Source: an uncultured Prevotella sp.
Lineage (GTDB): Bacteria; Bacteroidota; Bacteroidia; Bacteroidales; Bacteroidaceae
DNA length: 24,991 nucleotides
Direction: 5' to 3'
NCBI GenBank assembly: GCA_945637645.1
Contig: CALZDK010000003.1
Span: 1-24,991 of the forward strand
Below the pieces are notes generated by a model that was not told the origin of the DNA, ran no database searches, and worked only from the letters and a program-made list of their open reading frames with translations. Below are positions 1 through 8,508 of this stretch, in pieces. The first letter of the stretch is position 1. Each line of letters begins with the position of its first letter. The position numbers and the translations under genes are program-made.

Positions 1-303
1 GTCGTTGAGCAGATGCCATCGTTCCCTGGTGGACAGGCAGCTCTCTTCGAGTTCCTTTCAAAGAACATCCGCTATCCGGTTGTTGCTGAGGAGAACGGTA
101 TCCAGGGTCGTGTAATCGTGACATTCGTGGTTGAGCGCGATGGTTCTATCACCGACGTGCGTGTTGCCAAGTCTGTTGACCCATCACTCGACAAGGAGGC
201 CGTGCGTGTGACAAAGAGCATGCCTCACTGGAACCCTGGTATGCAGAATGGTGGTCCAGTGCGTGTTAAGTTCACATTGCCAGTAACCTTCAGATTGCAG
301 TAA
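1..303 (+). CDS. TonB-like energy transducer, C-terminal domain (5' partial)
   Basis: The reading frame is open from the first base and ends at TAA 301-303, so only the C-terminal ~100 residues are present. The segment opens with VVEQMPSFPGG and carries the TonB C-terminal signature: YP..A...GIQGRVIVTFVVERDGSITDVRV, then a conserved W in the MPHWNPG stretch and VRVKFTLPVTF. In the family this domain contacts the TonB box of outer-membrane receptors and passes on proton-motive energy from ExbB/ExbD. The missing N-terminal part should hold the membrane anchor and proline-rich linker. It lies 18 bp before a PstS-like lipoprotein gene on the same strand and is probably co-transcribed with it; in Bacteroidetes such tonB genes often end an exbB/exbD cluster, which would lie left of the window. 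The Met at base 13 is internal and is not the start. Confidence 0.9.
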   Translation, partial: VVEQMPSFPGGQAALFEFLSKNIRYPVVAEENGIQGRVIVTFVVERDGSITDVRVAKSVDPSLDKEAVRVTKSMPHWNPGMQNGGPVRVKFTLPVTFRLQ

Positions 304-321
304 TAGTTTAATTGCACTGAT

Positions 322-1281
322 ATGACAAAAAACAGATTCAACATATTGGTTGGACTGACTCTCATTTTAGGTTTGTTGCTGTCCTGCAGCAACAAACCTA
401 AAAGTGGTAGGACTGATACTTATTCAACGGGAACGGTTTCCTTCGTTTCCGACGATAGTTTCAGTCCTATTATCGAAGAACAAAGGGACATTTTCGAAAG
501 CATGTATCCACAGGCGAAACTCAAGCCTATTTACACTAATGAGCTTGATGCCGTGAACATGCTGATGACCGAGAAGGTGTGGCTCGCCATCACTACAAGG
601 AATTTCACACCAAAGGAGAAGAAGAATCTTCAGGACCGCAAATTCATGCCCAGGGCCATTCCGTTGGCTTATGATGGTCTTGCCCTAATTGTCAACAATG
701 CCAATCCCGACACTTGTCTTTCCATAAAGGACATAAAGAGAATACTCAGTGGAGAGGCAAAGCAATGGAAAGATGTCTTCCCATCATCTAAACTGGGCGA
801 ATTTGATGTCGTTTTCGACAACGCAAAGTCAAGCACCGTGCATTTCTGTGCCGACTCCATACTCGGCGGTAAGCCTATCAACAGCCCTAATATCACGGCT
901 GTGAAGAAGAGCGAAGAGGTGGTTAACTATGTGTCAAGTCATGAGAACGCACTCGGCGTTATCGGTTCCAACTGGCTAAACGACAAGAGGGACACGACTA
1001 ACGTTACTTTCAACAAGAATATACGAGTGGTATCGGTAAGCCGACTCGACAAGGCAACAGCCATGAACAGTTGGAAACCATACCAATACTACATATTTAA
1101 CGGAAACTATCCGTTGGTGCGTACTATCTACGCACTGCTTAACGACCCGCGTAACGGACTGCCTTGGGGCTTCGCCTCTTTCCTGCAGTCGCCAAAGGGT
1201 CAGCTCATTTTCTTCAAGGCAGGCTTGCTTCCAACTCGTGGCGAACTGAATATCCGTGAAGTGAACGTGAGCAACAATTAA
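322..1281 (+). CDS. PstS-like phosphate-type substrate-binding lipoprotein
   Basis: A 319-residue protein with a lipoprotein signal: hydrophobic segment at residues 8-20, then lipobox LLSC with the lipidated Cys at residue 22. The mature part resembles PstS-family periplasmic binding proteins, with an early DDSFSPIIEEQ segment where PstS has its first phosphate loop, WLAITTRNFTPKEKKNL, a YDGLALIVNNANPDTCLS core, ILSGEAKQWKDV, and a C-terminal Y.IFNGNYPLVRTIYALLND. No PstC, PstA or PstB transporter genes are visible next to it. Its neighbours are a TonB domain gene 18 bp upstream and a secreted TPR gene 53 bp downstream. I infer a role tied to the TonB system or periplasmic ligand sensing rather than a complete Pst importer. 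The ligand is not known; phosphate is only the family default. Confidence 0.8.
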   Translation: MTKNRFNILVGLTLILGLLLSCSNKPKSGRTDTYSTGTVSFVSDDSFSPIIEEQRDIFESMYPQAKLKPIYTNELDAVNMLMTEKVWLAITTRNFTPKEKKNLQDRKFMPRAIPLAYDGLALIVNNANPDTCLSIKDIKRILSGEAKQWKDVFPSSKLGEFDVVFDNAKSSTVHFCADSILGGKPINSPNITAVKKSEEVVNYVSSHENALGVIGSNWLNDKRDTTNVTFNKNIRVVSVSRLDKATAMNSWKPYQYYIFNGNYPLVRTIYALLNDPRNGLPWGFASFLQSPKGQLIFFKAGLLPTRGELNIREVNVSNN

Positions 1282-1334
1282 TAAAAAATGAATCTCGTCA
1301 TACGACATAATATTAATTAAAAATTCAATTGATT

Positions 1335-2759
1335 ATGAAACAGATGAAATATGTATTAGTAGGCGCGCTGATGTTAGGATTCAGCGCTCCAGCAATGGCT
1401 CAGCAGGACAACAAAGCTGTAGTTGAGTCAATCGCAAAGGTGATTAAGAGCAATGCTGCTGATGCAGACGCTCAAGTTAAGGATGTATATAAGAAGAACA
1501 AGAAGAATCCTGAGGTTCTCGTTGGTATTGCACGCGCCTATTTCGAGGCAAAGGACACTGCCAGGGCCCGCGTTTATGCAGACTTTGCAAACAAGGCTGC
1601 GAAGTATAAGTGCGCACAGGCTTACGTTCTTCTTGGCGACATCTCGGCAATGGGTGAGGATGGTGGTACGGCAGCACAGCAGTATCAGCAGGCTATCAGC
1701 TTCGATCCAAAGAATCCTGAGCCTTACTATAAGTATGCCAATGTATATCGCAAGGTTAGCCCAACAGTGGCTGTTATGAAGCTTGAGGAGCTGCGCAAGC
1801 AGCGTCCTGACGTTGCCGTTGACGCTCTTGCAGGCCGTATTTACTATATGTCTAATGAGTTCGACAAGGCTATCACCGCTTACAAGAAGGCTGACATTTC
1901 TAAGATGGAGGAGCGTGACATCACTGAGTATGCCATGGCTCTCTATTTCAAGCAGAAGAACGCTGAGAGCCTTGAGGTGGCTCAGTATGGTCTGAAAAAG
2001 AAGCCACGCGACGCTGCTTTCAACCGTCTTGCTTTCTTCAACAGCACCGACATGAAGAACTATGACCAGGCTCTGCTCTATGCTGACGCTTTGTTCAACA
2101 AGTCTGACAGCGCCAAGTTCTCTTATTTCGACTATACATACTACGGAAATGCCCTCAACGGAGCAAAGAAGTATGACGAGGCTATTGATATGTTCAAGAA
2201 GGCTCTCGACCAGGAGTTCGACTCTAAGGACAAGAAGGCTGGTGTGATCAAGACTCTGTCTGACGCTCTTGCTTCTCAGGACAAGTACGATGAGGCTATC
2301 AAGTACTATGAGGAGTATCTTGCAACATACTCTACTCCAACAGCTACTGACTATGCAGGTCTGCCACAGCTCTATTTCTTCAAATCAAACAACGAGACAG
2401 GTGATGCTCAGAAGGCTTCCCTTAAGAAGGCTGACGAGCTTTACGCACAGCTTGGTGAGAAGTATGCCGATGCTGCTGAGTATGCTACATTCTGGCGTGC
2501 CCGCGTAAACAATGCTATGGACGACGAGCAGAAGAATGCTCTTGCGAAGCCATACTATGAGAAGCTCATCGAGCTTTACAGTACACGCACTGAACTCAAC
2601 AACTCAGACAAGAGCCGTCTGAAGGAAAGCTACCTCTATCTCATTTCTTACTATGCCCGTGTTGCCAACGATATGGCTAAGGCTAAGGAGTGTGCTGTTA
2701 AACTCTTGGAGGTTGACCCAGAGAATGCTGTAGCAAAGCAGGTGATGGAGATAAAATAA
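1335..2759 (+). CDS. Secreted tetratricopeptide-repeat protein
   Basis: A 474-residue protein beginning with a signal peptide of the form MKQMKYVLVGALMLGFSAPA followed by MAQQD, with cleavage likely after AMA. I chose the ATG at 1335; a TTG two codons upstream adds nothing. The remainder is almost all TPR-like helical repeats: A..Y..A hairpins such as AAQQYQQAISFDPKNPEPYYKYANVY, NALNGAKKYDEAIDMFKKAL and DKYDEAIKYYEEYL are easy to see. It is rich in Lys, Ala, Asp and Tyr, and codon choice is strongly biased (GCT, AAG, TTC), as in an abundant protein. TPR proteins scaffold protein-protein contacts; the location should be periplasmic. It closes the TonB/PstS-like/TPR gene group, and an octamer repeat and a strong hairpin terminator follow. 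The partner is unknown. Confidence 0.85.
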   Translation: MKQMKYVLVGALMLGFSAPAMAQQDNKAVVESIAKVIKSNAADADAQVKDVYKKNKKNPEVLVGIARAYFEAKDTARARVYADFANKAAKYKCAQAYVLLGDISAMGEDGGTAAQQYQQAISFDPKNPEPYYKYANVYRKVSPTVAVMKLEELRKQRPDVAVDALAGRIYYMSNEFDKAITAYKKADISKMEERDITEYAMALYFKQKNAESLEVAQYGLKKKPRDAAFNRLAFFNSTDMKNYDQALLYADALFNKSDSAKFSYFDYTYYGNALNGAKKYDEAIDMFKKALDQEFDSKDKKAGVIKTLSDALASQDKYDEAIKYYEEYLATYSTPTATDYAGLPQLYFFKSNNETGDAQKASLKKADELYAQLGEKYADAAEYATFWRARVNNAMDDEQKNALAKPYYEKLIELYSTRTELNNSDKSRLKESYLYLISYYARVANDMAKAKECAVKLLEVDPENAVAKQVMEIK

Positions 2760-2768
2760 TGTTTGTTA

Positions 2769-2824
2769 GTTGACGAGTTGACAAGTTGACAAGTTGACAA
2801 GTTGACGAGTTGATTAGTTAATTG
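2769..2824 (+). repeat. Octamer tandem repeat, unit GTTGAC(A/G)A, 7 copies
   Basis: Seven 8-bp units in a row: GTTGACGA, three GTTGACAA, GTTGACGA, then the decaying units GTTGATTA and GTTAATTG. The array starts 10 bp after the TPR gene stop and ends before the hairpin terminator. A related array, with copies in both orientations, lies after pyrH at 11779-11913. Function unknown; it appears confined to intergenic 3' positions. Confidence 0.85.
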
Positions 2825-2866
2825 ACATCTCGTTGCGATGAGAAACCATAAGAAATAATATATTAT

Positions 2867-2917
2867 ATAAAACAAACGGTGCGTAAACCCATAAGATTTA
2901 CGCACCGTTTGTTTTAT
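2867..2917. terminator. Bidirectional hairpin terminator between convergent genes
   Basis: A perfect 21-bp inverted repeat: 2867-2887 pairs with 2897-2917 around a 9-nt loop. The GC-rich core is CGGTGCG/CGCACCG, and A/T tracts at the outer ends give T-rich 3' flanks on both strands (TTTGTTTTAT). It sits between the stop of the rightward TPR gene (2759) and the stop of the leftward DUF3298-type gene (2932), as expected for a shared terminator. Confidence 0.85.
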
Positions 2918-2931
2918 CTGTGTGGTTCGCC

Positions 2932-3810
2932 TTATTCTATTAGTTTTGCTGCTTCTCCAGTCATGAATTTCTTTATCTTGTCGTAAGGAACGGTGAAGTT
3001 TACCATGCCTAAGGCGTATGGTCCAATTTCATATTGCTGATAAATGAATTTCAGACCTTGGTTTGTTAGTGCTGGCGTACAGGCTGGGATAGGTATTGTG
3101 TTGTCGTTGATGAACAACATGTCGTTTAGCTTGTCGTCACTGACATCCTCGCCACAGTCTTTAAAGTAGTCTATCACTCCCTTTCTTAGTATTGGTTGCA
3201 ATTCCTTTGTCTTGGTAGTGTCAACACTTTCTGTCAGCACCTTTCCTGTCTCCCTTATGATGTTCACCTCGCGTGAAACTGATGAGCCGTGGGCTCCGCC
3301 AAGATAGACGTAGGAGTCAATGCTATAGGTTACGTATTTCGCTGCCTTTTCCTTCAGTCTTATATTTCCGTCGAAGGAGAAAGAAGCAGGTGGTTCTGCT
3401 CCCTCGTTGAATTCCAGCAGGCTTTTGTATTCCTCCTTCATGTCTTTGCTGCGTTGTTTGCCGTAGAAGTCGAGCATGGCTTTGCCATTGTTTTTATCGC
3501 CCTTGTATTCAGCTTTTGGCTTGTCTGGATTGTCACAGCCAGTAAAGTCACCCAATGCCGAATTGAGGAAGTTTCTTATACCCTCGTCCAGTTTTCCGTC
3601 GCCTTGCGGGAAGTCGATTTTCATGCTGCAGGTGTAGCCTTCGCCGTTTTCGCTGAAAACGATGCTGTCCGCAGCCAGTTCTTCCTCCGCACTTGCGCTG
3701 TTCTCCATCTCCTGTCCTTCATTCGTGGTGTTTTTCTGTCCTGCCTTGCATCCTGTCATGCAGGTTGCGGCAATCATCAGTGCCGCAATAAAAAAAGTTT
3801 TCTTGTTCAT
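2932..3810 (-). CDS. DUF3298/DUF4163-type lipoprotein
   Basis: A 292-residue protein starting MNKKTFFIAALMIAATCMTG with a lipobox Cys at residue 21. A Met 10 codons upstream is possible, but this start gives the proper lipoprotein signal. Residues ~60-180 hold a DUF4163-like region (ending in YVTYSIDSYVYLGGAHGSS), and the C-terminus carries the DUF3298 pattern FIYQQYEIGPYALGMVNFTVPYDKIKKF. This domain pair occurs in RsiV-type anti-sigma factors and in many Bacteroidetes surface or periplasmic lipoproteins that lack the anti-sigma part. No anti-sigma region is seen here, so the role is unknown. It is a single-gene unit with its own promoter at 3861-3892 and the shared terminator at its 3' end. 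Confidence 0.82.
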   Translation of the reverse strand: MNKKTFFIAALMIAATCMTGCKAGQKNTTNEGQEMENSASAEEELAADSIVFSENGEGYTCSMKIDFPQGDGKLDEGIRNFLNSALGDFTGCDNPDKPKAEYKGDKNNGKAMLDFYGKQRSKDMKEEYKSLLEFNEGAEPPASFSFDGNIRLKEKAAKYVTYSIDSYVYLGGAHGSSVSREVNIIRETGKVLTESVDTTKTKELQPILRKGVIDYFKDCGEDVSDDKLNDMLFINDNTIPIPACTPALTNQGLKFIYQQYEIGPYALGMVNFTVPYDKIKKFMTGEAAKLIE

Positions 3811-3860
3811 AATTGTTATTATTAATGGTTTACGCTGCAAAATTCAATGAAAGAGCGTAG

Positions 3861-3892
3861 CAAAGATACAGATTTTCAAACATACTGGCAAG
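3861..3892 (-). promoter_or_regulatory. Bacteroidetes-type promoter for the DUF3298-type lipoprotein gene
   Basis: On the minus strand, TATCTTTG (3861-3868) matches the TAnnTTTG -7 box, with a CTTG -33 element at 3889-3892 and a 20-bp spacer. Transcription should start about 45 bases before the ATG at 3810. Confidence 0.65.
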
Positions 3893-3991
3893 TGTTTTGA
3901 CAACTTATTATTCTTTATTAACAAAATGAAGACATCTCAAACCCTTCAAACTTCTCACGTTTTGTACTGAAATAGTAGGTTCTTCAGCTCT

Positions 3992-4126
3992 TTAGTTGAT
4001 GAGCACATATTCAAGTAAGAGTTTATTCTTCAACAGGTTGATGCCCGCTTTGCCATACATGTCTCTCTTGACGACCTTTAGCTTGATGACAAAACATTCT
4101 GTGATTCCATCGGTAATGTTTATACC
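3992..4126 (-). pseudogene. C-terminal remnant of an ISL3-type transposase
   Basis: On the minus strand a 44-codon open stretch ends at TAA 3992-3994. It translates to a segment with TDGITECF...KLKVVKRDMYGKAG followed by INLLKNKLLLEY. This resembles the end of ISL3 (IS204/IS1001/IS1165) transposases, where an NG..EG..N..K..KR.MYGRA....L block closes the protein; here the usual NG is DG and the EG is EC. An in-frame TAA lies directly before it (4127-4129), and the DDE catalytic part is absent. I see no intact terminal inverted repeats or target duplication. It is a decayed fragment, not a working gene. The assignment rests on my recall of this short motif. Confidence 0.6.
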
Positions 4127-4266
4127 TTAAACGTTGATGAATTATTGCTGATTAACGGAATGCTGATAAAACATTACGATATTTGCGTTTAGCATGAATG
4201 AAGAGAATATAGCCCAGACAACCACAATAATCTTTCAAGGTAAATGTGGTTAAAAAATGTTTATTA
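4127..4266. other. Non-coding stretch upstream of the HTCS gene
   Basis: No convincing gene. On the minus strand a short frame at about 4152-4199 (ending in LSAFR then a stop) could be more of the decayed transposase in a shifted frame, but it is too short to claim. The stretch 3893-3991 on the other side of the remnant also holds nothing I can identify. Confidence 0.4.
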
Positions 4267-4298
4267 TTGATGGAATTGAGTTATTTTTGCTAATTTTG
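4267..4298 (+). promoter_or_regulatory. Promoter for the HTCS gene
   Basis: TAATTTTG at 4291-4298 fits the TAnnTTTG -7 box, and TTG at 4267-4269 is a -33 element with a 21-bp spacer. The predicted leader is about 35 nt to the ATG at 4341. Its presence inside the longer upstream open frame supports the later start. Confidence 0.6.
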
Positions 4299-4340
4299 CC
4301 ATCTGAAACAACTATAACTATAAAGAACATTTACCCAAGT

Positions 4341-7300
4341 ATGAAAAAAACGATTGTTGCAGTACTGATGTTGCTTGCTTGCGTGTTGCCAGCGAGTGCT
4401 CAGACAGGACGCCTTTTCAATACCGACAAGATGTTGTCGAGCAGTTTTGTGGGGCATGTTTATCAAGACAACGATGGATTTATATGGGTCTCGACCCGAA
4501 ACGGACTTAACCGCTACGATGGGTATAACTTCAAGGTGTTCAGAAAAGGTATGCCTGGTTGTGAAGGAATGTCCTCAAACTATATAAACACCGTTATCCA
4601 GGGTAGGGATAAGGTGCTTATAGTTGGTAATCAGCGTGGTGTTCAGACCTATTACGACGACTCTTTCCACAATGTTACTCTATATGGTTCACAAGGCGAA
4701 AAAGTTGTTTCTTTCGTTAGTTGTTTTGCCTATCTCCGCGACAGCACATTGCTTATTGGAACGTCGGGAAACGGAGTGTTCAAGATGGTTGGCAAGGATA
4801 AGGCTGTACGTTATGAACCGTTGAAGGACGTTCAAGGGGCAAAGAAAATCATGGAGGACTCGCGGCAAGGGCTATGGGTGCTTACAGAGAGGAATGGTGT
4901 GGTTGCCATGAAGAACGGAAAGAAGAGAAACTTGCTTACTGACAATATCGTAAGAACAACGCTTACGGACATCTGCGAGGACAATTTTGGGCGTGTGTAT
5001 ATCTCCACCTATGACCAAGGAGTATGGGTGAAGTATTCGAAGAAAGCCGACTTTGTGCCAGTGGAGACAACGGTGGGAATGCATGTATCTGCTCTCTACA
5101 AATGCCGCAATGGCAACATCCTGCTCGGACTTGACGGACAAGGTGTGGCAATAATGAACCCGAAAACCCACCAACTGACCGTTAATCCATACTTTAGCCA
5201 TGAGATAGACCTCAGCCATGCAAAGGTGAACACGTTTGTGGAGGACAAGGCAGGCAACATCTGGATTGGAATGTTGCAGAAAGGCGTGTTCATGCAACCG
5301 GAAAAACCTGTGGGCTTTGGCTATATGGGATATAAGCTGGGCAACAGAAACGAGATTGGCGACTGTTGTGTGACGAGCACGCTGATTGACTCACGTGGAC
5401 TTACGTGGGTGGGAACCGATGGGGATGGTGTTTTCGTGCTTGACGCCAACCACCATAAGATAAAACATATTCCCGATCCACCAACGGTTCTCTGCCTTGC
5501 GGAAGACTCAGAGGGCAGAATATGGACAGGATCGTATCATCGTGGGCTTGGCTATGTGAACGTGGCTGACTTCACTTACACAGATGTTAAGATAGGCAGC
5601 AATGAGAGACTTAATGTCTTTGACCTGGAGATAGACCGTACGGATAATATCTGGATTGCCACTATGGGCAATGGGCTGTTTCGCTACAATACGAAAAACA
5701 AGACAGTGACAAACTACAGGGCTGACTTGGAGGCGACAGGCGACAGAAAGAGGAATGCCTTGGTGAACGACTATATCTCACAGATTGATCTCTCGCAAGA
5801 CCAGAGCCGACTTTATGTCGCCTCGACGATGGGACTTTGTTGCCTTGACACGCACAAGAACTCCTGGACAAGCACTTTCGGCGTGAATGTGTTGCATTAC
5901 AGCGTGAATATCCGCTCGGTTGCCGAGACGGACGGTAACATATTATGGTATGGAACTGACGACGGGCTTCACAGGAGAAACCTGACGACAGGCAGCACGT
6001 TGCAAATAGGCGAATCTGACGGACTTCCCAACGGAGGTGTAGCCTCAATATTGAGAGACAATGGGAAATGTATCTGGATTGGTACGGATCACGGACTATG
6101 CCAGATAGATGCCACGACGGGTAAAGAGCTCAGCTGCTACTATGTGGACGACGGGCTGCAAGGCAATGAATTCAGCGACGGAGCCGCTTCGCTCGGACGC
6201 AACGGGCAGTTGCTTTTTGGCGGTGTGGGAGGCATTACATGGTTTGACGCCAACGGAATACACATGCAAAAGTGGAATGCAACGGTGGATATTACAAACA
6301 TAACCGTGGACGGAAAAGATATCGTGGCAGGCGGGACGTCTGGCTTTTACACCATCAGTGAGAAGCCAGTGATGCACAGCGACCATTTCGACCTCGCATA
6401 CGACGACAACTCTTTCTCAATACAACTCTCTACACTGACCTACGACACACCGGAGCATATCTCTTACGCCTACAGCATAAATGGAGACACGTGGACAACT
6501 CTACAGCAGGGACAGAACGAGATAAACTTCAGCCACATGCCTCCGGGAAAATACAAGTTCAGGGTGAAGGCGATAAAGAACAACCAGGAGTCGGAAACAA
6601 GGGATTTTACCATTGTCGTCCACTCGCCGTGGTATCGATCCACTGTGGCATATCTGTTCTATATAGCCATAGTTTATCTCATCCTTCGCATCTATTTCCA
6701 GCAGCGCAAGCGCAAGGAGCAGGACCGCATGAGAATGCAGGAACACAAGCATCAGGAAGAACTCAGCGAGGCAAAGATAAAGTTCTTCATGAACATAAGC
6801 CACGAGATACGCACTCCTATGACGCTTATCGTATCGCCACTGATGACCTTGCTGAAAGAAGACCACGACCCACAGCGCACAGGTGTATATATCACAATAA
6901 AACGCAATGCGGAGCGAATCCTTCACCTCATAAACCAGATTATGGATTTGAGGAAGATAGAGAAGGGAATGATGAAGATGAGAATGCGCGAGACAGATGC
7001 TATAGGATTTGTAGCTGACATCTGCAATATGTTTGAATATCATGCAAAGGCAAAGAGCATGACCTTCGAGTTCGTACACGAGGACGAGAAACTGCCCGTA
7101 TGGCTCGACCTGGCAAACTTCGACAAAGTGGTGGTTAACCTCTTGTCAAACGCTTTCAAATATACCCCGGCAGGCGGAAGTATTGTGGTTACAGTAAGTC
7201 ACGATGACAAAAACATGACTATCTCCGTTTGCGATAGCGGCGAGGGCATACCTAAGGACAAGGTGGACAAGATTTTCGAACGATTCTATCAAAGCGACAC

Positions 7301-8354
7301 ACGGACAAACGACAGGCATTTCGGAACTGGCATCGGTCTCGACCTTACCCATTCGCTCGTATTGCTCCATCACGGAACCATCACGGCAAAGAACAACGAG
7401 AAGGGTGGGGGAGCAACATTCTCCGTTACTCTTCCGCTTGGAAAAGCCCATCTTCGCGAAGACGAGATACTTTTGGACGCAGAGGCTGAAGACAGAAGCA
7501 ACGACATTGTCAATCTGCTTGAGGAATCGTATGTAGAACATACTGACATCGAAGAAGCACAAGAACAGAACGTCCAGCAGCGTGGAAAGCGTCCGTGGGC
7601 TGTGGTAGTGGAAGACGATATAGAGATTCAGCAGTATCTTGAGAAGGAACTCTCGTCAAGCTTCAAGGTCACTACCTTTAGCAATGGTAAGGATGCCCTT
7701 AGCGCAATAATCAAGGATGTTCCGGACATAGTGGTGAGCGATGTCATGATGCCTGTGATGGACGGTAACACTCTGTGTGCCAAGTTGAAGGGCAACATCA
7801 ATACCAATACCTTGCCGGTAGTGCTCCTAACGGCAAAGTCGCGCGACGAGGACAAACTCGAAGGTCTTGAAACAGGTGCCGACGCATATATCGTGAAGCC
7901 GTTCAACCTTGAGATACTCAAGCGCACCATGCTGAATCTCATAGCCCTTCGCAACACCATGCGCAACAAGATGTCGGGAAATGAGAGTCAGGAGGACAAG
8001 GTTGACAACCTCGAGCTTCAGACAGCCGACGACAAACTGATGGAAAGGGTGATGAAGGTGGTTAATAATAATATTGGCAACCCCGAACTTAATGTCGATT
8101 TCATTGCCCGTGAGGTAGGTCTTAGTCGTGTCCATTTCTATAGAAAGATGAAGACTCTGACCAACCAGTCGCCACACAACTTCATACGCAATATCCGTAT
8201 GAAGCAGGCTGCACGTCTTTTCGATGCTGGACATCAGAACATCAACGACGTGATGTATGCCGTAGGCTTCAGCAATACCAGCACGTTCTCAACTGCGTTC
8301 AAGGCTGTCTATGGCGTATCTCCAAGAGACTACATTAAGAATGTCAACACTTGA
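4341..8354 (+). CDS. Hybrid two-component system sensor/regulator (HTCS)
   Basis: A 1337-residue one-protein signalling chain. In order: signal peptide (1-21, cleavage after ASA); a two-propeller periplasmic sensor (~25-660) with repeated reg_prop motifs such as GFIWVSTRNGLNRYDG and NIWIATMGNGLFRYN; a Y_Y_Y domain (~690-760); one membrane helix (~768-786); HisKA with phosphoacceptor His821 in SHEIRTPM; HATPase with N-box from Asn933, DSGEGIP from Asp965 and GTGIGL from Gly995; a receiver with Asp1092/Asp1093, phosphoacceptor Asp1134 and Lys1186; and an AraC-type DNA-binding domain (~1230-1334). All key residues are present. HTCS proteins bind glycan breakdown products in the periplasm and activate polysaccharide utilisation genes. 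The ATG at 4341 is chosen over an upstream ATG at 4257 because it starts the signal peptide and lies after the promoter. No SusC/SusD genes adjoin it, so its target is unknown; the pectin enzymes at 20-25 kb are a candidate only. Confidence 0.95.
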   Translation: MKKTIVAVLMLLACVLPASAQTGRLFNTDKMLSSSFVGHVYQDNDGFIWVSTRNGLNRYDGYNFKVFRKGMPGCEGMSSNYINTVIQGRDKVLIVGNQRGVQTYYDDSFHNVTLYGSQGEKVVSFVSCFAYLRDSTLLIGTSGNGVFKMVGKDKAVRYEPLKDVQGAKKIMEDSRQGLWVLTERNGVVAMKNGKKRNLLTDNIVRTTLTDICEDNFGRVYISTYDQGVWVKYSKKADFVPVETTVGMHVSALYKCRNGNILLGLDGQGVAIMNPKTHQLTVNPYFSHEIDLSHAKVNTFVEDKAGNIWIGMLQKGVFMQPEKPVGFGYMGYKLGNRNEIGDCCVTSTLIDSRGLTWVGTDGDGVFVLDANHHKIKHIPDPPTVLCLAEDSEGRIWTGSYHRGLGYVNVADFTYTDVKIGSNERLNVFDLEIDRTDNIWIATMGNGLFRYNTKNKTVTNYRADLEATGDRKRNALVNDYISQIDLSQDQSRLYVASTMGLCCLDTHKNSWTSTFGVNVLHYSVNIRSVAETDGNILWYGTDDGLHRRNLTTGSTLQIGESDGLPNGGVASILRDNGKCIWIGTDHGLCQIDATTGKELSCYYVDDGLQGNEFSDGAASLGRNGQLLFGGVGGITWFDANGIHMQKWNATVDITNITVDGKDIVAGGTSGFYTISEKPVMHSDHFDLAYDDNSFSIQLSTLTYDTPEHISYAYSINGDTWTTLQQGQNEINFSHMPPGKYKFRVKAIKNNQESETRDFTIVVHSPWYRSTVAYLFYIAIVYLILRIYFQQRKRKEQDRMRMQEHKHQEELSEAKIKFFMNISHEIRTPMTLIVSPLMTLLKEDHDPQRTGVYITIKRNAERILHLINQIMDLRKIEKGMMKMRMRETDAIGFVADICNMFEYHAKAKSMTFEFVHEDEKLPVWLDLANFDKVVVNLLSNAFKYTPAGGSIVVTVSHDDKNMTISVCDSGEGIPKDKVDKIFERFYQSDTRTNDRHFGTGIGLDLTHSLVLLHHGTITAKNNEKGGGATFSVTLPLGKAHLREDEILLDAEAEDRSNDIVNLLEESYVEHTDIEEAQEQNVQQRGKRPWAVVVEDDIEIQQYLEKELSSSFKVTTFSNGKDALSAIIKDVPDIVVSDVMMPVMDGNTLCAKLKGNINTNTLPVVLLTAKSRDEDKLEGLETGADAYIVKPFNLEILKRTMLNLIALRNTMRNKMSGNESQEDKVDNLELQTADDKLMERVMKVVNNNIGNPELNVDFIAREVGLSRVHFYRKMKTLTNQSPHNFIRNIRMKQAARLFDAGHQNINDVMYAVGFSNTSTFSTAFKAVYGVSPRDYIKNVNT

Positions 8355-8412
8355 TTTTTCCATTGGTATGAAATAAATGGCAGCAAATGGGCGTAGATTG
8401 AAAAAAAATGTG

Positions 8413-8420
8413 TAACTTTG
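8413..8420 (+). promoter_or_regulatory. -7 box upstream of the AICAR transformylase gene
   Basis: TAACTTTG matches TAnnTTTG exactly. No clear TTG lies about 20 bp upstream (the nearest, in GATTGA, is only 12 bp away), so the -33 element is weak. The implied leader of ~80 nt before the ATG at 8509 is longer than others in this window. I found no recognisable riboswitch in it. Confidence 0.5.
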
Positions 8421-8508
8421 TCGCCGAAAAGAGACATAGTTATTACCAGACTTCCAGGCAAGAGGATTGTCGGGTTAAGATTTGATTAAAGAACAATAAG
8501 AACAGGAT

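Noticed and set aside
2769..2824. Possible CRISPR array
   Set aside because: Units are 8 bp and contiguous, with no spacers; no cas genes are present.
2651..2905. Minus-strand frame containing QLVNLSTCQLVNSSTN
   Set aside because: This peptide is only the translated octamer repeat, a known source of spurious proteins in these genomes; it also overlaps the TPR gene and the terminator.
4257..4340. N-terminal extension of the HTCS from an upstream ATG
   Set aside because: The promoter -7 box (4291-4298) lies inside it, and the signal peptide starts at 4341.
8421..8508. Possible riboswitch in the leader of the AICAR transformylase gene
   Set aside because: I could not match it to ZTP, purine, THF or preQ1 consensus features, nor find a convincing terminator or sequester hairpin.
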